From contig NW_024103452.1 in the NCBI RefSeq assembly GCF_003945595.2, positions 4,069,524 to 4,133,523 on the forward strand: DNA of 64,000 nucleotides, read 5' to 3'. This document shows positions 22,206 to 36,819 of this stretch, in pieces. Below the pieces are notes generated by a model. It did no database searches, had not been told where the DNA came from, and worked only from the letters and a program-made list of their open reading frames with translations. Positions within the stretch are counted from its first letter, which is position 1. Every line of letters begins with the position of its first letter. The position numbers and the translations under genes were made by a program. The stretch is from Pipra filicauda. Taxonomy: Eukaryota; Chordata; Aves; Passeriformes; Pipridae.

Positions 22206-25200
22206 TTAATTAATTTATTGGAGGACCTGAAAGCTTTTAAACCTACTAAAAAGGGGGCAGATTCTGGTTTTTCCATTCAGCCTGAAAAAAAATCCTCATT
22301 TCACAACATAAGCAGAAATAATGCCATTTTTATTTGTGCTAGGATAGCCTCTGTCAGCACAGGGCGTGGGAATAAGACAGTACTTATATGCACTAAGCTT
22401 CTCAGAATCTGCCCTTAAACATCTTTAATTACATAAAAACATAATGAAGTGATTCTTCTGCCATGAAATAATCCATGGTTCAAAAGATCACTGTTATATA
22501 GATATTCTTAAAGAACATGATAATTCATACTTTAAATGCACGTGTTCTTTTCAGTGTCATTTGTTTGACCTATTTTATTTTTATTTCCATGTAATATATC
22601 CATACCCAGTTTTTAGGGGCTTTATGTTTGTTTCTTTTCTATCTACATTTGGCTCTACATCTACATTTGACTTTTCTCCTAGCTGTGTTGGTTATGGAGA
22701 TCCCATTTAGTACCTCTCAGCTGCAGCCCACTCACTGCTCATACACTTGCCCCTCTCAGATTCATCAAGTCACTTCCCTTTCCCTCATTTAAATCCTTCA
22801 CAGACTCAGTTCTCTGAACTTTCTATAGTAACTTTAGCAATTTTAATAACAGTATTAAGTGTTTTAAAACTATAACAGTTACCCAGTTACTGTTTCCTTT
22901 GCTCACTGTCCCTGTTCAGTGTCTATTTCCTGGAGTAAATTTCTTCAGCTCAAGGACTATGCTTTGTACTGAGCACATGGTACAACAAGTCTGTTAAAAA
23001 TGAAAATAATGACAATTAGCATGAGGAAAAAAAGTGTGATGGTTTCTCTGCCATATTGATGAAAATGATAGTAGTGAAACAACCTGGAATTGTCAGATAG
23101 CCAATGATTTAATGAACCTTGCCATGGTTCTCTTGGACTTTTGCTATATCTCCATATATTTACCACTTTATTTTTCAGTGTTCCTACACAGGCAAGGCAA
23201 ATAGCTATGTGTTTCAAATTCTAATCTAAGTTTTTTATAATCATGTGGATATTTGATCACAAAAGAGTCTACAAAAATCTTCTTATAGCACCAGCCCTCT
23301 AGCTCCTGATTCTCTGTCAGAATGGTTCTCTGTAAAATCAAATTTTGCACCATTAAGTCATATGCCTCAGTTTTAGATTTGTCTTTTCCTCAGTTAACCT
23401 CATGCTCTGAATGCAAGCTTTTTCCTAAGGCAATCTCTTCAGTTAGCCTGTCAACCCAAATTTATTAGGACTTGGGAAATGGGCATCATCTTCTTTCAGC
23501 AGTCTTCACCAGATAAATCTTAGTTCTTTACAGAATTCTTCACATGCTTTGGTTCCTGAATTGGCAGTAGACACTATGATTGGCACTATAAGTGATACTA
23601 GTGCTTTAATACTCTGAACCCATGGCTCTCTCCCTATGTTTTCAGCAAGCCCTACAACCTCATATTGCTGGACAAAGTAGCTGTGTCACAATGTTCTCCT
23701 CACTCAATTTCCTAATAAACAAATGTTATTATGAAAAGGGCAGGCATCTAACATTCACTGGGCATGACTATTTTTCAGTCATCATGCGAGAGCTCTGGTA
23801 TTTCACTTCCTTTGCTTTTTTATTTAAATACCACAATGTTAGATAATTTTAAGTTGATAGTAATAGGCCAACTATTCCAGCTCCCTGACAGTCAAGGATT
23901 TTGTATTGCAGTATGTTGATAAACTTCTTTGGCACTCTTGGGAAATGCTATTTGGTAAATTAAGAGTTTTTCTCTAACTGAAAGTAACTCAAAGTACTTC
24001 ATACATTTGTGAAGGTGAAAACAAATGCTTCTTCCATTAAACATGTCTAAGTTACATCAGAAGGCAAATGTTTTAGTTTCATTTAGATACCAACCAACCT
24101 CTTCCTTTGTCATTGCTGGATTATATATTTTTCCCTTCCTAATTCTTCCTCCACCCTGCTCTCAATAAAACGAAATTGTGAAACCAACACAGAAACAAAA
24201 AAAACACTAATAAATCGATCTCTGAAAAATTAATATCTTTCTGATCTCACTGTAATAATAATCACATTGCAAATCAGAATCTTTACAAGAAAGTATGTGC
24301 TAATTATAAAAAAACCTGAATATATTTATGAAAAGTACATTTTTGTCTCCCTAACCACCTCATAAACAAAATGGGGGAGAAGCAATGCATTAAAATATTT
24401 TTATTGTTACTCACATTTGCAATCTTGTTTTTTACTAGGCATAGATTTGAGTATGTTTTTAGAAAACAAATAAACAAACAAACAGCCCCCCCATTTAAAA
24501 GTGAGATATCTCTGATGTTCTAAGGTTTTAAGACAGTTTTACCTTAAATATTTATTTTTATTTGATTTGGGTTTTGTTTTTACTGTCACAAGTTTGTACA
24601 GCATATTTCTGAGATCCGACATGACTAATCCCCTTAACAAAATAATAGAAAAACAGAGTTGACAAAAAGATATCCACAATGCAGTTAGGATCCCTTCAGA
24701 CTTAAATATATGATATACACACTATGTGCTTTAATCTCAAATTTTTATAATAGTGAGATTGAACACAAGCAAACATCAACAGGAAATGAGCACATAGAAT
24801 AGAAATCATCATACTGGATGTGGAAATGCATGATTATAGTCTGACAGTATTCATTAAAGTGTATCAGCATAAGAAAGCCAAATCAAGCAGTTATGAGATA
24901 TACATAATCCACAAAAAGTGAGCAACCCACATCTTACCCACATCTAACTCATCCACTTGATTTAATAACTAGAAGAAGTGTTCCCAGTAACTACAGCTCT
25001 GCTAGTCCAATTCACATGTTTATAAAGTTTTAGAAAATATTTTGCAAGAAAGTTGAACTGATCCTTGAAGTTAAGAAAGAGGCCCAATACTAAAAGGCAA
25101 CATGAGTTGACGGCAGGAAGACTGTATCACATAAACACTACATTTTTGTTCTTGGATAACATTATTTATTCTACAGGTAAAAATAAAACTATTACACATT

Positions 25201-28200
25201 GCGCATACCTGGATTCCAGCGCAATAACTGAACTACCACTGTAAAATGATTAATCAAATTAGCAGAGATGAGTCAAGAAAGTGTTAGCTAGGGAAAACAC
25301 ATCTCCTATGGAAGGAAATTACCCTACATCCTGCTTAAATTTCAATTACTTTTCTTATGGTTTAGTTACTTTAAAGTGGATATTTTTTCAGGCTTTGGAA
25401 GCATTTTTTTTCACATCTTCTTGCCCTGGAGATATATTTTGTAGCATAAGACCAGAGTCAGAATCATGCTTTCTATTGTCAGGTCTCCATCCTGCTTGTT
25501 ACAGAAAGGAGAGAAGGAACTCCTGAAACGCCCAGCCCAGAGGTTCAGATGTCTGATGCGAGGCCTAGGTTGGTGCAGCACAGCTGACAGTCCTCAACTC
25601 AGTTTTACTGAGAAAAAGGCTGTTAAGATATGATATGGTGTTTTAGAGAAAGCCAGGTGATGTGAGAAAATTTAACTAACAAACAAACAAAAAAAAGTAA
25701 AACCACAGAGTGTCACAGGGAAAAGAATTCAAGAAGAAATATACTGACAAGAAGAGGTACAAAGTCAAAAGAAAAACACAGAGAAGAGTATGATAGCAAC
25801 GCAGCAACAGCGAATGTTGGCTGGTACGTTCCATGCTGGTCTGAGCATTTCTTTGTGATGTTTGAACAACAAATTCCAATCCCACACATTCTGAGTACTC
25901 AGATCTCCTGCCTTTAGGAGAAATATTTAAATTGCTAGATCTGCATATAAAAAAGTTACCACCACTGTCACATAGATTAAGGAACAGAGCATGACAGTAG
26001 ATCTGGTAGAAGAAAAAAAAAATAAATACAGAAATCCCACATTTTATTTATCCAAACAATGTTAAGCAGGACATAATTGACTAAAAGCAGTCAGTTTGGC
26101 AGAGGCAGGGTCCACAGTGGAGCCTCTATGGTATCCAGAATTAGAAAAAACACAGAAAGGTTTTTGTAGATACAGTGTCCGTGGAGGTCACAGGCACTTT
26201 TCCAGGCTTATTCTCCTGAATTTACACATAAATTTTGTCTAAAAGGTCGCTTAGGAACTTAAACTTATTTTCGGATTTCACTTCAAGTGGAGAATAATAT
26301 GCAAACAAATACTTAGTCAGATGGCTGATTTTTTGAGAAAAGGTTAGAAAAATGTAGCTAATCTAACCTAGGGAAATGAACCCCACAAATATGACATATA
26401 CAGGAGGAAAGGCATAATGGTTGCAAACCAAATGGATATAAATTGTCCATGGATAAATTTAGCCTTGAAATTAGAAGACCTTCCTTTCCATTAGTGATTT
26501 GTAGTTTGGAGTATGATACAATGGGAGTGTGGTTCGGAGAAACACATTTGATTCCAATATATGATGTGATTGCCTACAAAGTCACTCAATGATTCATGAA
26601 ATCCTACCAGTATTACAAACTACACTTCTGTAATAGTACTCAAGAGCACAATGCATTATCCTATTAGCAGTAAATAGATTCATAGAATTTAGTTGACTTT
26701 AAACATCAAGCTATCTTTCAGCCACGAAGGAGAGATTGTAGAAATCTTCAAAAACTGGTTCAGATGAGTTTAAAGCATCAACTTATAACAAACAACAGCA
26801 AAAAATTCCTGCAGAATAAAGATGTTTGTCAACAGAAGGAGGAAGGGATTACCTTTTTAGCTTAAGAATGCCTTTTTTGTTCAGTAAAGTTGCAATGATG
26901 AGATTGTTATCTGAACAATGCCAAAAAAATTACCATCTTTTACCTTTTCTCACGTAAAGATTTTCAGTATGTGATTGAGGAAGACCAAATTATCTCAGCA
27001 TCTCATTGTCACTAATTGATAAGTTTACTTTTAAGCCATCATAACTATGAAATATGTTATTTTCAACTATCTCTTTTTCTTACACACCGACTGATAAAGG
27101 AAGAGAGTTGTAAATACTGCAGCAGACTACCAAAAAAGCACAGAGGAATTGGTGTTTCACCCATGTGTCAGGAATTATCTGCTCCTTAATTTTAATAGCG
27201 TTGGGACTGCTGAATATTCCACTCAATTATGAACAGATGAAATACAGAATATGACAGCACAAAGATGACCTACTTCAAGTGATGACAATTCTTAAATGTG
27301 TATGCCCTTATCATACTTCAAGATACATCTCAACACCTTCAGAAAAAGCTCAAATTTTGTGTATTTTCAGCAACTGCTCTGTTTGGGAATTTTTATTTTA
27401 ACAATTAAATTTAATAGGTAATAGGATTTTTATGCGTATAGTGTCTGTGTATATTTTAATTTCCTCTAGTTATTTTGTCGAAGGCCCTTAGAGGCTTAGA
27501 ATCATGTTGTCAATGCACAAAAATGTATCACTAGTGTATATATACATCATCACAGATGTGAAAGAAGCACAACTGTTGAAAGATAACTGCTTTTTTATTG
27601 AGGAAGGGGAACATCACTCTGTTTTTACTCTTCATCTAACTGCACTATAATATGTTTGTTGCTTTTTTTCATGCATAATTATAACAAGATGATTAAAAGT
27701 CCTCCTTTGTACTGGTAGGTTTAGCTGTATGGGTGCTGTCGCCCAAAACAAAGGAATAAGCCTTCCTCATTCTTACACAGAGAAATTCCCATCAAGCATT
27801 TCACTACCTCGGGTGACCACTTCTTCTGTTACCATGGTAAAACCAACACCAATGACGGGAAAAACAACAAAGTGAATATAGGCATCATTCAAAGGCTAAC
27901 CTTTTGTTTCTTAAACCTTTAAGATATTTTTGAATATTGGCTTCTACAAGAAAATATGCATGAAAATCAGCTTTCTGTCCTTACACATCAATGACAATAC
28001 AATTTTCATATTAAGCAGTATTCTAATCTACAAAGTCCATCTCAGCATGGTTTCAATATTATTTTGGTATCTCATTTCACTCAAAAAAGGTCATTGAGGA
28101 TAGAGAATTTACTTGAAGGATAAGAAGATAATATTTACATTATAAACATATTTCAGTGTATATCTGACAATCAGAGTCATATGACAATTGCTACAATGAC

Positions 28201-29744
28201 ATTCTCTTTCCCAGGTTCTTTTAAGGAGATTCCCAATTAGATGATTAAACCAATTTCACCTTGCTTTCATACAGGACAAATGACCATGCTGTTGTGCATG
28301 AATTAACAGCAGTATATGACCTCTATTTTCATTATTCTTAACTTGCTTTGATAGTATTATAGTTCTTCCATTTAGATCATATAGACCATATAAATCCAAG
28401 GTTGTGTTAGAGTCTGAAGTCATAATTTTGTAGTAAACATTCAGTTTTATTAAATGGCAATTTACAAACTAGTTTAGTCTGAGCTTTAAAAATATTAGGC
28501 TACTGTAGTCCTTCTTGGCTATATGTAGATGTTTAGTAGCCTCGGTATGCTCCTTTGTATCCTTTATTACAGAATAACTGTTTTCTTTGCCTTCTAGCAG
28601 CTGAATCATTATTCCCCACACAACTGGTCAGTGGAATACGTGAGTATTCCCATCCCATCATTGCTATTATTTGTTCTGAACTGACAAAATGTCTAGTGTC
28701 ATGGATGGTACTAAAACAACAAACAATACCGTCCCCTGAAGAGTTTGTGGTCTATTCACTTCTGTATTCAATGCTGACCTTTTGCAAACAGTCTAGAGAA
28801 AATAGGTTTTGTTCAAAAACTAAGGCTTAGCTATGGAACTAGATTCTGTAGTAAAAAGAAGATCCACTTTTTTATCACATCTCACAATATATATTTGATT
28901 ATAAACTACAAATACAACCTTTTTATCTGAGCCTTAATGGATCATATTTATAAACAGCTTAACCATTCTTTCATTTTGGTCACTCCCAATAGAAATACAG
29001 ACACAACTCATATATATAATGTCTCTGAAAAGTCATTTTGCATTTTGTTTGCTCTTGCAAATCAGATAATCCTAAAACTAATGTGTAGTTCAAATATGCT
29101 TTGCAAAAACAAAATTCTGGGGTATGACAGCTTGAAATACGCCTCTCTTTTGTCCCTATTTTATCTATTAATGCATCAATAGTCCTTTTAATGAAGAGGG
29201 ATCTGCATGCTAATTCATATAAATGGAAGAGGTTGATCAAGACTTTAAGTTAAATACTACGGAGGAAGACTGAAATACTGAAAGAATTTTTAAAAAGTGA
29301 TTTTTTTTTTTTTTTTACTCCTAGCTCCATCCACTCTCATCTAAACTAAATTTTAAATACTTAACTGAGGAGCTAAAGTTAGGAACCTGGCTACTCAAAT
29401 TCAGTCATCAGGCTATGGGATGTTATCTCCAGATATGAACACCACTGGTTGTCTGATTACTGTACCTATTGCTGATTAGGGAGCAGCCAACTGTACTCCA
29501 TGCAAACCTCACTTCAAGGATGAATTTGAGATTTGCACAGAGCCTACACTAAGCTCCAAAGATAAACCTTCCTTAAAAAAACAGCCTGAAGTAAGGACCT
29601 AAATCTGTAATCTGATCCTTAAATAAATGGTCTGATTTTCAAAAGCTCTAAATACTTGAAGACACTTCCACTGTCTTCCATTTTTTCAATTTATCTCTTC
29701 TATTTGAACGTTTTTAGTCAGAACCACAGCATGTATGTCTGTTT
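20403..29744 (-). other. PCLO: PCLO intron, exon-proximal part
   Basis: Starting upstream of the acceptor TTCTATCACAG, this AT-rich stretch holds a TTTA microsatellite at 22161-22219 and otherwise single-copy-looking DNA. No half zinc finger (the CTEC and CNLC type motifs) was seen on the minus strand. Open frames at 20796-21029, 25281-25526 and 28555-28830 (+) and 23168-23353 (-) resemble no protein I know. No tRNA, LTR or SINE was recognised. Confidence 0.65.
22161..22219. repeat. (TTTA)n microsatellite
   Basis: About eleven perfect TTTA units run from 22161 to 22204, followed by a few TTAA/ATTA variants to 22219. This is a typical slippage-prone tetranucleotide repeat inside the intron. 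No target-site duplication or element body adjoins it, so it does not look like the tail of a retroelement. Confidence 0.95.
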
Positions 29745-30756
29745 CTTCAGACTGGTGACCTGTCACTAGTGGGGTTTCACAGGGCTCCATCTCAGGCCCT
29801 GTGCTCTTCAACATCTTCATAAATGACTTGGACACAGGACTGGGAGGGATACTAAGGAAGTTTGGAGATGACACAAAACAGGGAGGAGCTGACTTCCTCA
29901 AAGGCAGAGAGGCTCTGCAGAGAGACCTCGACAAATTAGAGTACTGGGCAATCACCAATCATAGGAAGCTCAACAGGAAGAAGTGCCAGATCCTGCACCT
30001 GGGATGGGGCAACCCTGGATGTACAGACAGACAGGGGAATGAGATGCTGGAAGACAGTACTGGGAAAGGGACCTGGGGGTCCTGGTTGATGGTAAGTTGA
30101 ATATGAGCCAGCAGTGCCCTGGCAGCCAGGGGGGCCAACCATGCCAGGGGGGCATCAGGCAAAGCATCACCAGCCAGGTAAGGAAGGGGATTGTCCCGCT
30201 CTGCTCAGCACTGGGGCAGCCTCACCTTGAGTATTGTGGCAGTTTTGGGCACCGCAATGTAAGAAATATATTAAGCTATTAGAGAATGTCCAAAGAAGGG
30301 CAACGAAGATGGTGAAGGGCCTTGAGGGGGAGCTGTGTGAGGAGTGGCTGAGGTCACTTGGTCTGTTCAGACTGAGGGGAGACCTCATTGCATTCAACAG
30401 CTTCCTCATGAAGGGAAGAAGAGGGGCAGGCATTGATCTCTATTCTGTGGTGACCAGTGACAGGACCCGAGGGAATGACCTGAAGCTGTGTCAGGGGAAG
30501 TTTAGGCTGGATATTAGGGAAAGGTTCTTCACCCAGAGGGTGGCTGGACACTGGAACAGGCTCCTCAGGGAAGTGGTCACAGCACTAAGCCTCACAGAGT
30601 TCAAGAAGTGTTTAAATGATACTCTCAGGCACATGATGTGACTCTTGGGGAGTGCAGCCCCTCCTGTGCAGGGCTAAGGCTAAGAGTTGGACTCGAAGAT
30701 TCTTGTGGGTCCCTTTAACTTGGCATGTTCTGTGATTCTGTGCTTCTGTGATTCAT
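29745..30756 (+). mobile_element. CR1 LINE, 3' kilobase with reverse transcriptase remnant
   Basis: The longest CR1 copy here. The translation shows the end of the reverse transcriptase: GVSQGSISGPVLFNIFINDL, then FGDDTK (the catalytic DD is kept, but Gly replaces the usual Ala of FADD), and ITNHRKLNRKKCQILHLG. The C-terminus follows as RRATKMVKGLEGELCEEWL, LDIRERFFTQRVAGHWNRLL and LTEFKKCLNDTLRHMM, with the stop near 30641. Frameshifts between these blocks make it a dead copy, 5'-truncated within the polymerase. The 3' end has repeated 'tctgtgattctgtg' units. It is antisense to PCLO. Confidence 0.95.
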
Positions 30757-33565
30757 CACTTATGTTTATTTTATCATTTCAGTTTATTAGCAATGATTTA
30801 TGTATAATGTTTGCTTTCAGTGTCATGTAACTGATATATGAATCCTTTAGGTGCCTGAAAATGAAGGGGAAAGGGAAAGAAACAAGCAGACCAAAAAATG
30901 GGAAGGAAACATGCTATTCTCAAGGAAGCAACCATAAGTCCAGCAAAAAGGGAAGAAAAGGTCCAGCATAAAGGGAAGGAAAATCTCTCACCTGGTTTTG
31001 AAAATTTTATTCATTATTAGCTACATATACAGCAAGAAGTTTGTATGTAACCATTTGCTGATATACTGGTAGCTGCCATATCAGTAAAGAGATAAAAAAG
31101 TAAACAAAGGAAGTAGATATTACACCTGTGCAGAATGGCCATGACTGTGCGATATGGTACGTGCTGAGAAGCCCACAGACCCTCCAGCAACTTCTTTAGT
31201 TCTTCCCAATGGACATCTCTCCTAAACACCCTAAAGGAGGAAGTGAGAACCCTATTGAGCTCCCTGCTTTAAGATCATGCCATGGGCAGCGTGGAGAGAT
31301 GGCAGAGCACAGGAGCACAGAAATAGTCACACTTGTCATCTCCTGCAAAAACACTGCCTGCTTTTGCAACATATGGGTCAGAATAACACTTTATCATTAG
31401 GTCATGGCCACTTTCACTGACAAGAGTAAATTCCCAAGCTTTGAGGCAATGCAATCCGAAGTCTAGGGAAAAGCAAAGGGAGAGACAAGGTGCAGGTGTG
31501 AAAGGGGAAAAACAAGTTTTTTAGTTTCTTGGTTTCATCCTCCTTTGAGATTTATCCTGATTATCTCTCAGGAAGACTGTGGTGACATGTTTTAAGTAAC
31601 AATAATCTTTTCTATATGTCCTACTCATTGTTTTGACTTTGCAGTTTCCTGCCTACAATTCCGCCCTTGTGAAGCTAGGAAATATTGGAAATGTTTTCTT
31701 AAAACGAATATGCCATTTAGTCAGCAAGATAATGCTGTCAAACATTGTAACTCAAAAAAGGGGAGCACGCTGCGTACTTCCCTAATTTGGCAAGTATGTA
31801 CAGAAAGAATTAAAAATAAAACATTTTTCTTGGAAAACTTCAGACCAAGTCATTAAAAATTCTTCTCAATATTTTATACAGAAACATGCTTGCAATCTGT
31901 TTAAAAGCATAACATACTGTGATGCTATAGTATGACTTAAAACAGATGTTTTCTTGGTGCAATGAAAAGCGCAAATAAATCCTATATACTCCAGCAATCA
32001 TGCATAATAAGCCTGAGTTTACTTTCAGGAGACATAATAAAATTATGCAAAGAAAATACCAAATAATCTAAACTCATATAAGTCTGCCCCAAACCAATGT
32101 ACTGCTAACTCTCAATTTAAATATTAAAGATAGGAGGACAAGACAAGTTTTAACTGTTAAGGGAGAAAAAAAAAAAAAAAGACCATTGAAATGAGGGAAC
32201 TTATATTTCCTGTCTCATTAGTGGTAATAAATCTTTCGTAGCTGCTTGGAAGTATGTAAGGGCAATGCCCCAAAATATTGAGTTTAACTATGGTAGGAAT
32301 ACTCCATTTCCCAATGGACTAGCAATGCAAGTAATAGACACATGCTCTTACCTCATGACCAGGTTTTGTAGTCAGGGTAAAACCTCAAACTATACCATCC
32401 ACAAAATGGAGCTTTTAATAATATTAATTGTATTTTATGATTAAATATTTGTTTCTTCAAGGCAGAATAAATTTTAATTAAAAATCCATAATTATTTCTA
32501 AATAAAAATACCAAACATTTCCAATCTCCTGGAATTCTGCATTAATTACTTAATCTGTTTTTGCTTTACACTTTTAAAACCTAGTTTTTCATATGTCTCA
32601 AAACACAGACAGAACTGCTTTAGTGATTATAAAGTTGGAAAAAAAAATCTACACAGATAGCAAAAAATGAAGTACCTGCAAAAGAAGCTCCCTGCAGTCC
32701 TTAGTTGCCCTTTCAGTACCTTTTGCTGTCTTCAGAAGGAAAAAGAATCCTCTTGAAGCAACTGCATTAGCTCAGCTTTAATACTAATTACACAATTACT
32801 TATATAGTTAAGATGATTTAGAATTTTCCCTCGATGAGAGACAGGGGATCCCTCACACGTCTTCAAACAATTGAAGTAAGATATTAAATTTTGCATGACA
32901 AGGGCAAATCCATAATCTTACACACAGAAATGAATGATACACAGACAGACATTCACACACATACACACACATGCAGCTCACTGTAGGAAGCCAAATAAAC
33001 TCACTCAACATATTAACAGATACTTATGGCCAGAAGGGGCCATTATTCTCAAAAGATTTGATCCTTTAATGCCAGAATCCATTTAGTTTCACCAAGACTT
33101 TTCTATTCTCAACCTTTCAGCATTTCTCAGAAAGATATGCAAATTTATGGGGAAGGATTTCTCTGTCTTCAGAGTTCCAATAATTATTCCCTCTGTAGAA
33201 ATTTTTGTACATGTTGACTCTTAAATGGCAAAAAAATACAAAAAAATTAGTGCAAATATGAATTTTAATTATATTTGTCTTTCTAAAGGATCATAATAAA
33301 AATTAAAAAATGTAAACTTTAAGGAAGTAATGCAAGACCAAAATCCATGTGATACAAGCTCAGCACTTTCCTACACCATGTAGCTGAACTGTAAATGGAT
33401 ATTATACTCACAGACCCTTTTGGTAACAAATATTGCAGTCACTTTGAAATTAAAATAGTTTCTTTTTTAACTACACAAAACTCTACAATGATAATGCTAA
33501 AAATATAATAAATATGGCTCTACTTACTTTGAAATCACATATTTTCTATTTCCGTTCATTGTGTT

Positions 33566-33603
33566 GATATTATTATTAATATTATTAATATTAATATTAT
33601 TGT
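33566..33603. repeat. (TTA/ATT)-rich simple repeat
   Basis: An imperfect run of TATTATTAATATTATTAATA type, made of TTA and ATA trinucleotides without G or C for about 38 bases. It lies within the intron and has no apparent function. Confidence 0.85.
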
Positions 33604-36600
33604 TATGCATTATGTATTTACATTTAATAGTTTTGTACCTCAAGTCAGGTTTGACAAGCCTTATTCCTGTGGTTGACATCACATTTGTGTCACTCTTACA
33701 ATGTCAGCAGAAACTGCACGGAAGGTTATCTTTCATCTTGAAAGCATGGTCTGTCTTCAGCCATGTTTTCAAATGGTATTTGTTGCTAAAATGTCCTTAG
33801 CAAACTTTTAGAAAAATTGCAAAATGCAGAAAAGTTTTAGAAACATTTTAATATAATACTTTTAATAAAAAATGTTACTGGGTTCTAAGGGTAGCTGCTT
33901 TCTCTACTCCATTGATAAGAACCCATCTGTCCTTTCAGAAGTAAACAGTTCTTTTTAGTTCTACATCCAAACTATTAACATCTGTCACAAGAAAACAATC
34001 AAAATTTTAATTCTTCAAACCTTAGACTGAATTCCATCTTTTTATCCCCTATTAAAAATCTCAAAATGGCAAAAAAAACCCCAAACCTTGCAAATAAGAG
34101 CAACATTCAGTTGAAGTTTTATGTTGTCAAATGTGTTGCTTTTATTCAGAATAGACTGATCTTATTTTCTCATTAAAAGTCAATTTTCAAGTCTTAATTA
34201 ATCTTGAAGCACTTGCTCAACCCTTGAAACACTTTTCTAAAGAACCTGTTTGCATCATAGATAACATAATATGATGTAATCATCCAGGAAGAATGATACT
34301 AAAGTCAGCTTCTAATTAATTTAATTGTAGGTTCCCCATTAAGTCAAGAACAAACATCTGGACATAAAAATGACAAAAAAGTCAATAGCTCTCAGTGGTT
34401 TGATGAAAAGTCAAAATCATGCTTTTTTTTTTTTTTCTGGAAAAGGCTTGTTAATGAAAAAAACGTGTTCATCTTTGTTCTGTAGGGTATAACAGCCCAA
34501 ATTTGTCAAATGGAATTCCGGTGATTAAAGTAAACTGAGAGTCTTACCCTGATAGCACCTCCATTGTTCTATGTAAAAATACTGAGAAAAATGATACATC
34601 TATTTTTATTGTTATTTTTTTTCTTCTTCAGAGACAGACACAGAGTTTTCTTTGCTATTTATAACCTCTCCACTCTCCCCAGGATATTCCTACAATGTAT
34701 GGTCTGAAAGCAATGAAATAACTACATTGTACCAAAAAAACCCTCCTGAGGAATGGACTTTGCGATGATCTCTAAATCTTCTGATTTTTTAAAGATTATC
34801 ACAATTTCCAGAAAAAAACCCAAACATACAACCTAACAGCCTTTTGGTAAAAAACATTCAAAATAATTGTTTAACTCTTGGCTTTGTGGCACCTGAACAA
34901 CTCAGCTAGTTTACTCTTACCTTAATTCATCATTTATAAAACCATGTTTGGTCTATTGGTTTGTTTTTTCTTCTAAAGAGAAGAAAATTCTATTTCATCT
35001 TTGGAATAGAAATTTACTTATAGTTTTATGCAACTACATAGTTTACATTAGAAATTCTCATTTATATTCTAACTTTTCTGTTCAATCATGTATAGTATGT
35101 AAGCCAATTAAAAAAAAAATTAAAAAACCCTATTTTGGTAAAATAGGTATCTGCCTGAATAAAAAAAAAATCAATTACACTATAATTTGGTAGAAATTTT
35201 AAATAACCACAGACAGCAAGAGCCTTTGTTACCATCTGTTACAGACAGTTGCAGATATAAATGCATGAAGAGTGTATTATAGAGATCATAACTCCAGATG
35301 TATGGCACAGAGAATTCACATTGCATCCTAAAACACAACAAAAATTATCATATCTGTATTATAGACCGTGTAATCAATTCCCAAGCCTTTGACACTGGAA
35401 TAATATGCAGTGTGCTTGTAAAATGAGCCATTTATGGAGTTCTCTTCAGAAAACATCTCTAAGTAATGAAGTGGAAAGTTCACATCTGTCTTCAAGGGCA
35501 GAACTGAAAGCAGTTTATAGTATGCAGAAGTGAATTTTTTTGTACATCAAACCAGCTAAAATTATGTCCTCCAATCATCTGAATTTAATATAAATCCAGT
35601 CCTTTGGAAACAACCTTTTTATTTAAAGATGGTACTTGGACACAACCATTCCAATTATTCTGCAAAAACGACTAAGCAGACTTTTTTTTTAAAAAGGCTC
35701 GAATTTTTACTGCTGCATTTTCAGCTATTTTGCAGTATAAATTTAGTGTCATGTAAGCCACCTAAAAAAAAAAAAATCCACCTGAAATTTGTGATGATAG
35801 TTATTTCAATTGACTATTATTCCATAATCGTGTTTGGGAAGTTAAACCATACCCAAAATGCCTACCTAGACTCATAAAATTCACCATTCTCGGGTTTGTG
35901 TTGGAGATCTAATTGTTGATTGAACATTTACCTGTGTAACCAATCTGACAGATTGATTTTATCATGGTATTTATCAATGTTTTGCTTAAATCTCCCTGAT
36001 TATGCTACATTGGCAATTAGAAAAAACTATTCTGTAATGATTCATTAGCTACTTTTCCACCATAGTTAGAAATGTACATTACAACTCTAATGTATTATAG
36101 TAAAACTGTAGCTCACTCAGAAATTACCAGCTCTTTTCAGTCCTCTCCTTCTAATAGACTATTTGCCCAGCAAATCTTCGTGGGACATTGCATCTTACAG
36201 AACTAATTCCTTGATATTTTTAATAAGTATATTGTATAATACTGCCAAAACATTCCTTAGAAAGGACTCATGGGAAATGTATTGCTGTCAATAATCATTA
36301 GTGAATTTCATTGGTGATGTTGATCATGCCAGTAGGAAAACAAAGCTGTATCTGCAACAAAATTGCATATTTTATGACCAAAAATAATTATCTAGGTAAT
36401 TGCAGAATAAACTGTGCTGAACACATGAAGACAGAGAAGAACTAAGTCTGGCTTTGTCTGGTTTTATATAAAAGCATTCACTGAAATAAATCAGCAACCC
36501 CCATGAACTGATTTAAATAAGCACATGCACAAATAAAAGTAGAAAATGGTTTATGAGTTTATCAAAAAGCTGAATGAACCAGCAAACTCCATAAGTACAA

Positions 36601-36792
36601 AAGTGGAGGAAAACAGACTGCACCACAGTGCAAGGCTTGGAAGGATGAATGCTCACAAACAGGCATCAGTGGAAAAAACCGGGAACCCTACTGCTGGAGG
36701 ATGAAGCACAATAAAACCCAGAGGACTTGGGTGACTCCAAGTTTACAAAGAACACCTTTTACTCTTATTCCATCAATAAAGATCCTTCTCAG

Positions 36793-36819
36793 AAAAAAAA
36801 AAAAAGGGGGGGGGGGGGG
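36793..36819. repeat. A13-G14 homopolymer junction
   Basis: Thirteen A directly followed by fourteen G, an all-purine tract of 27 bases. The G run is the longest in the window. It could form a G-rich structure or be mis-sized by sequencing. Confidence 0.95.

Noticed and set aside
28555..28830. A + strand frame with an acceptor-like CTTCTAG inside
   Set aside because: No adequate donor exists, and the amino-acid sequence showed nothing recognisable; kept out of the candidate list as weaker than the others.
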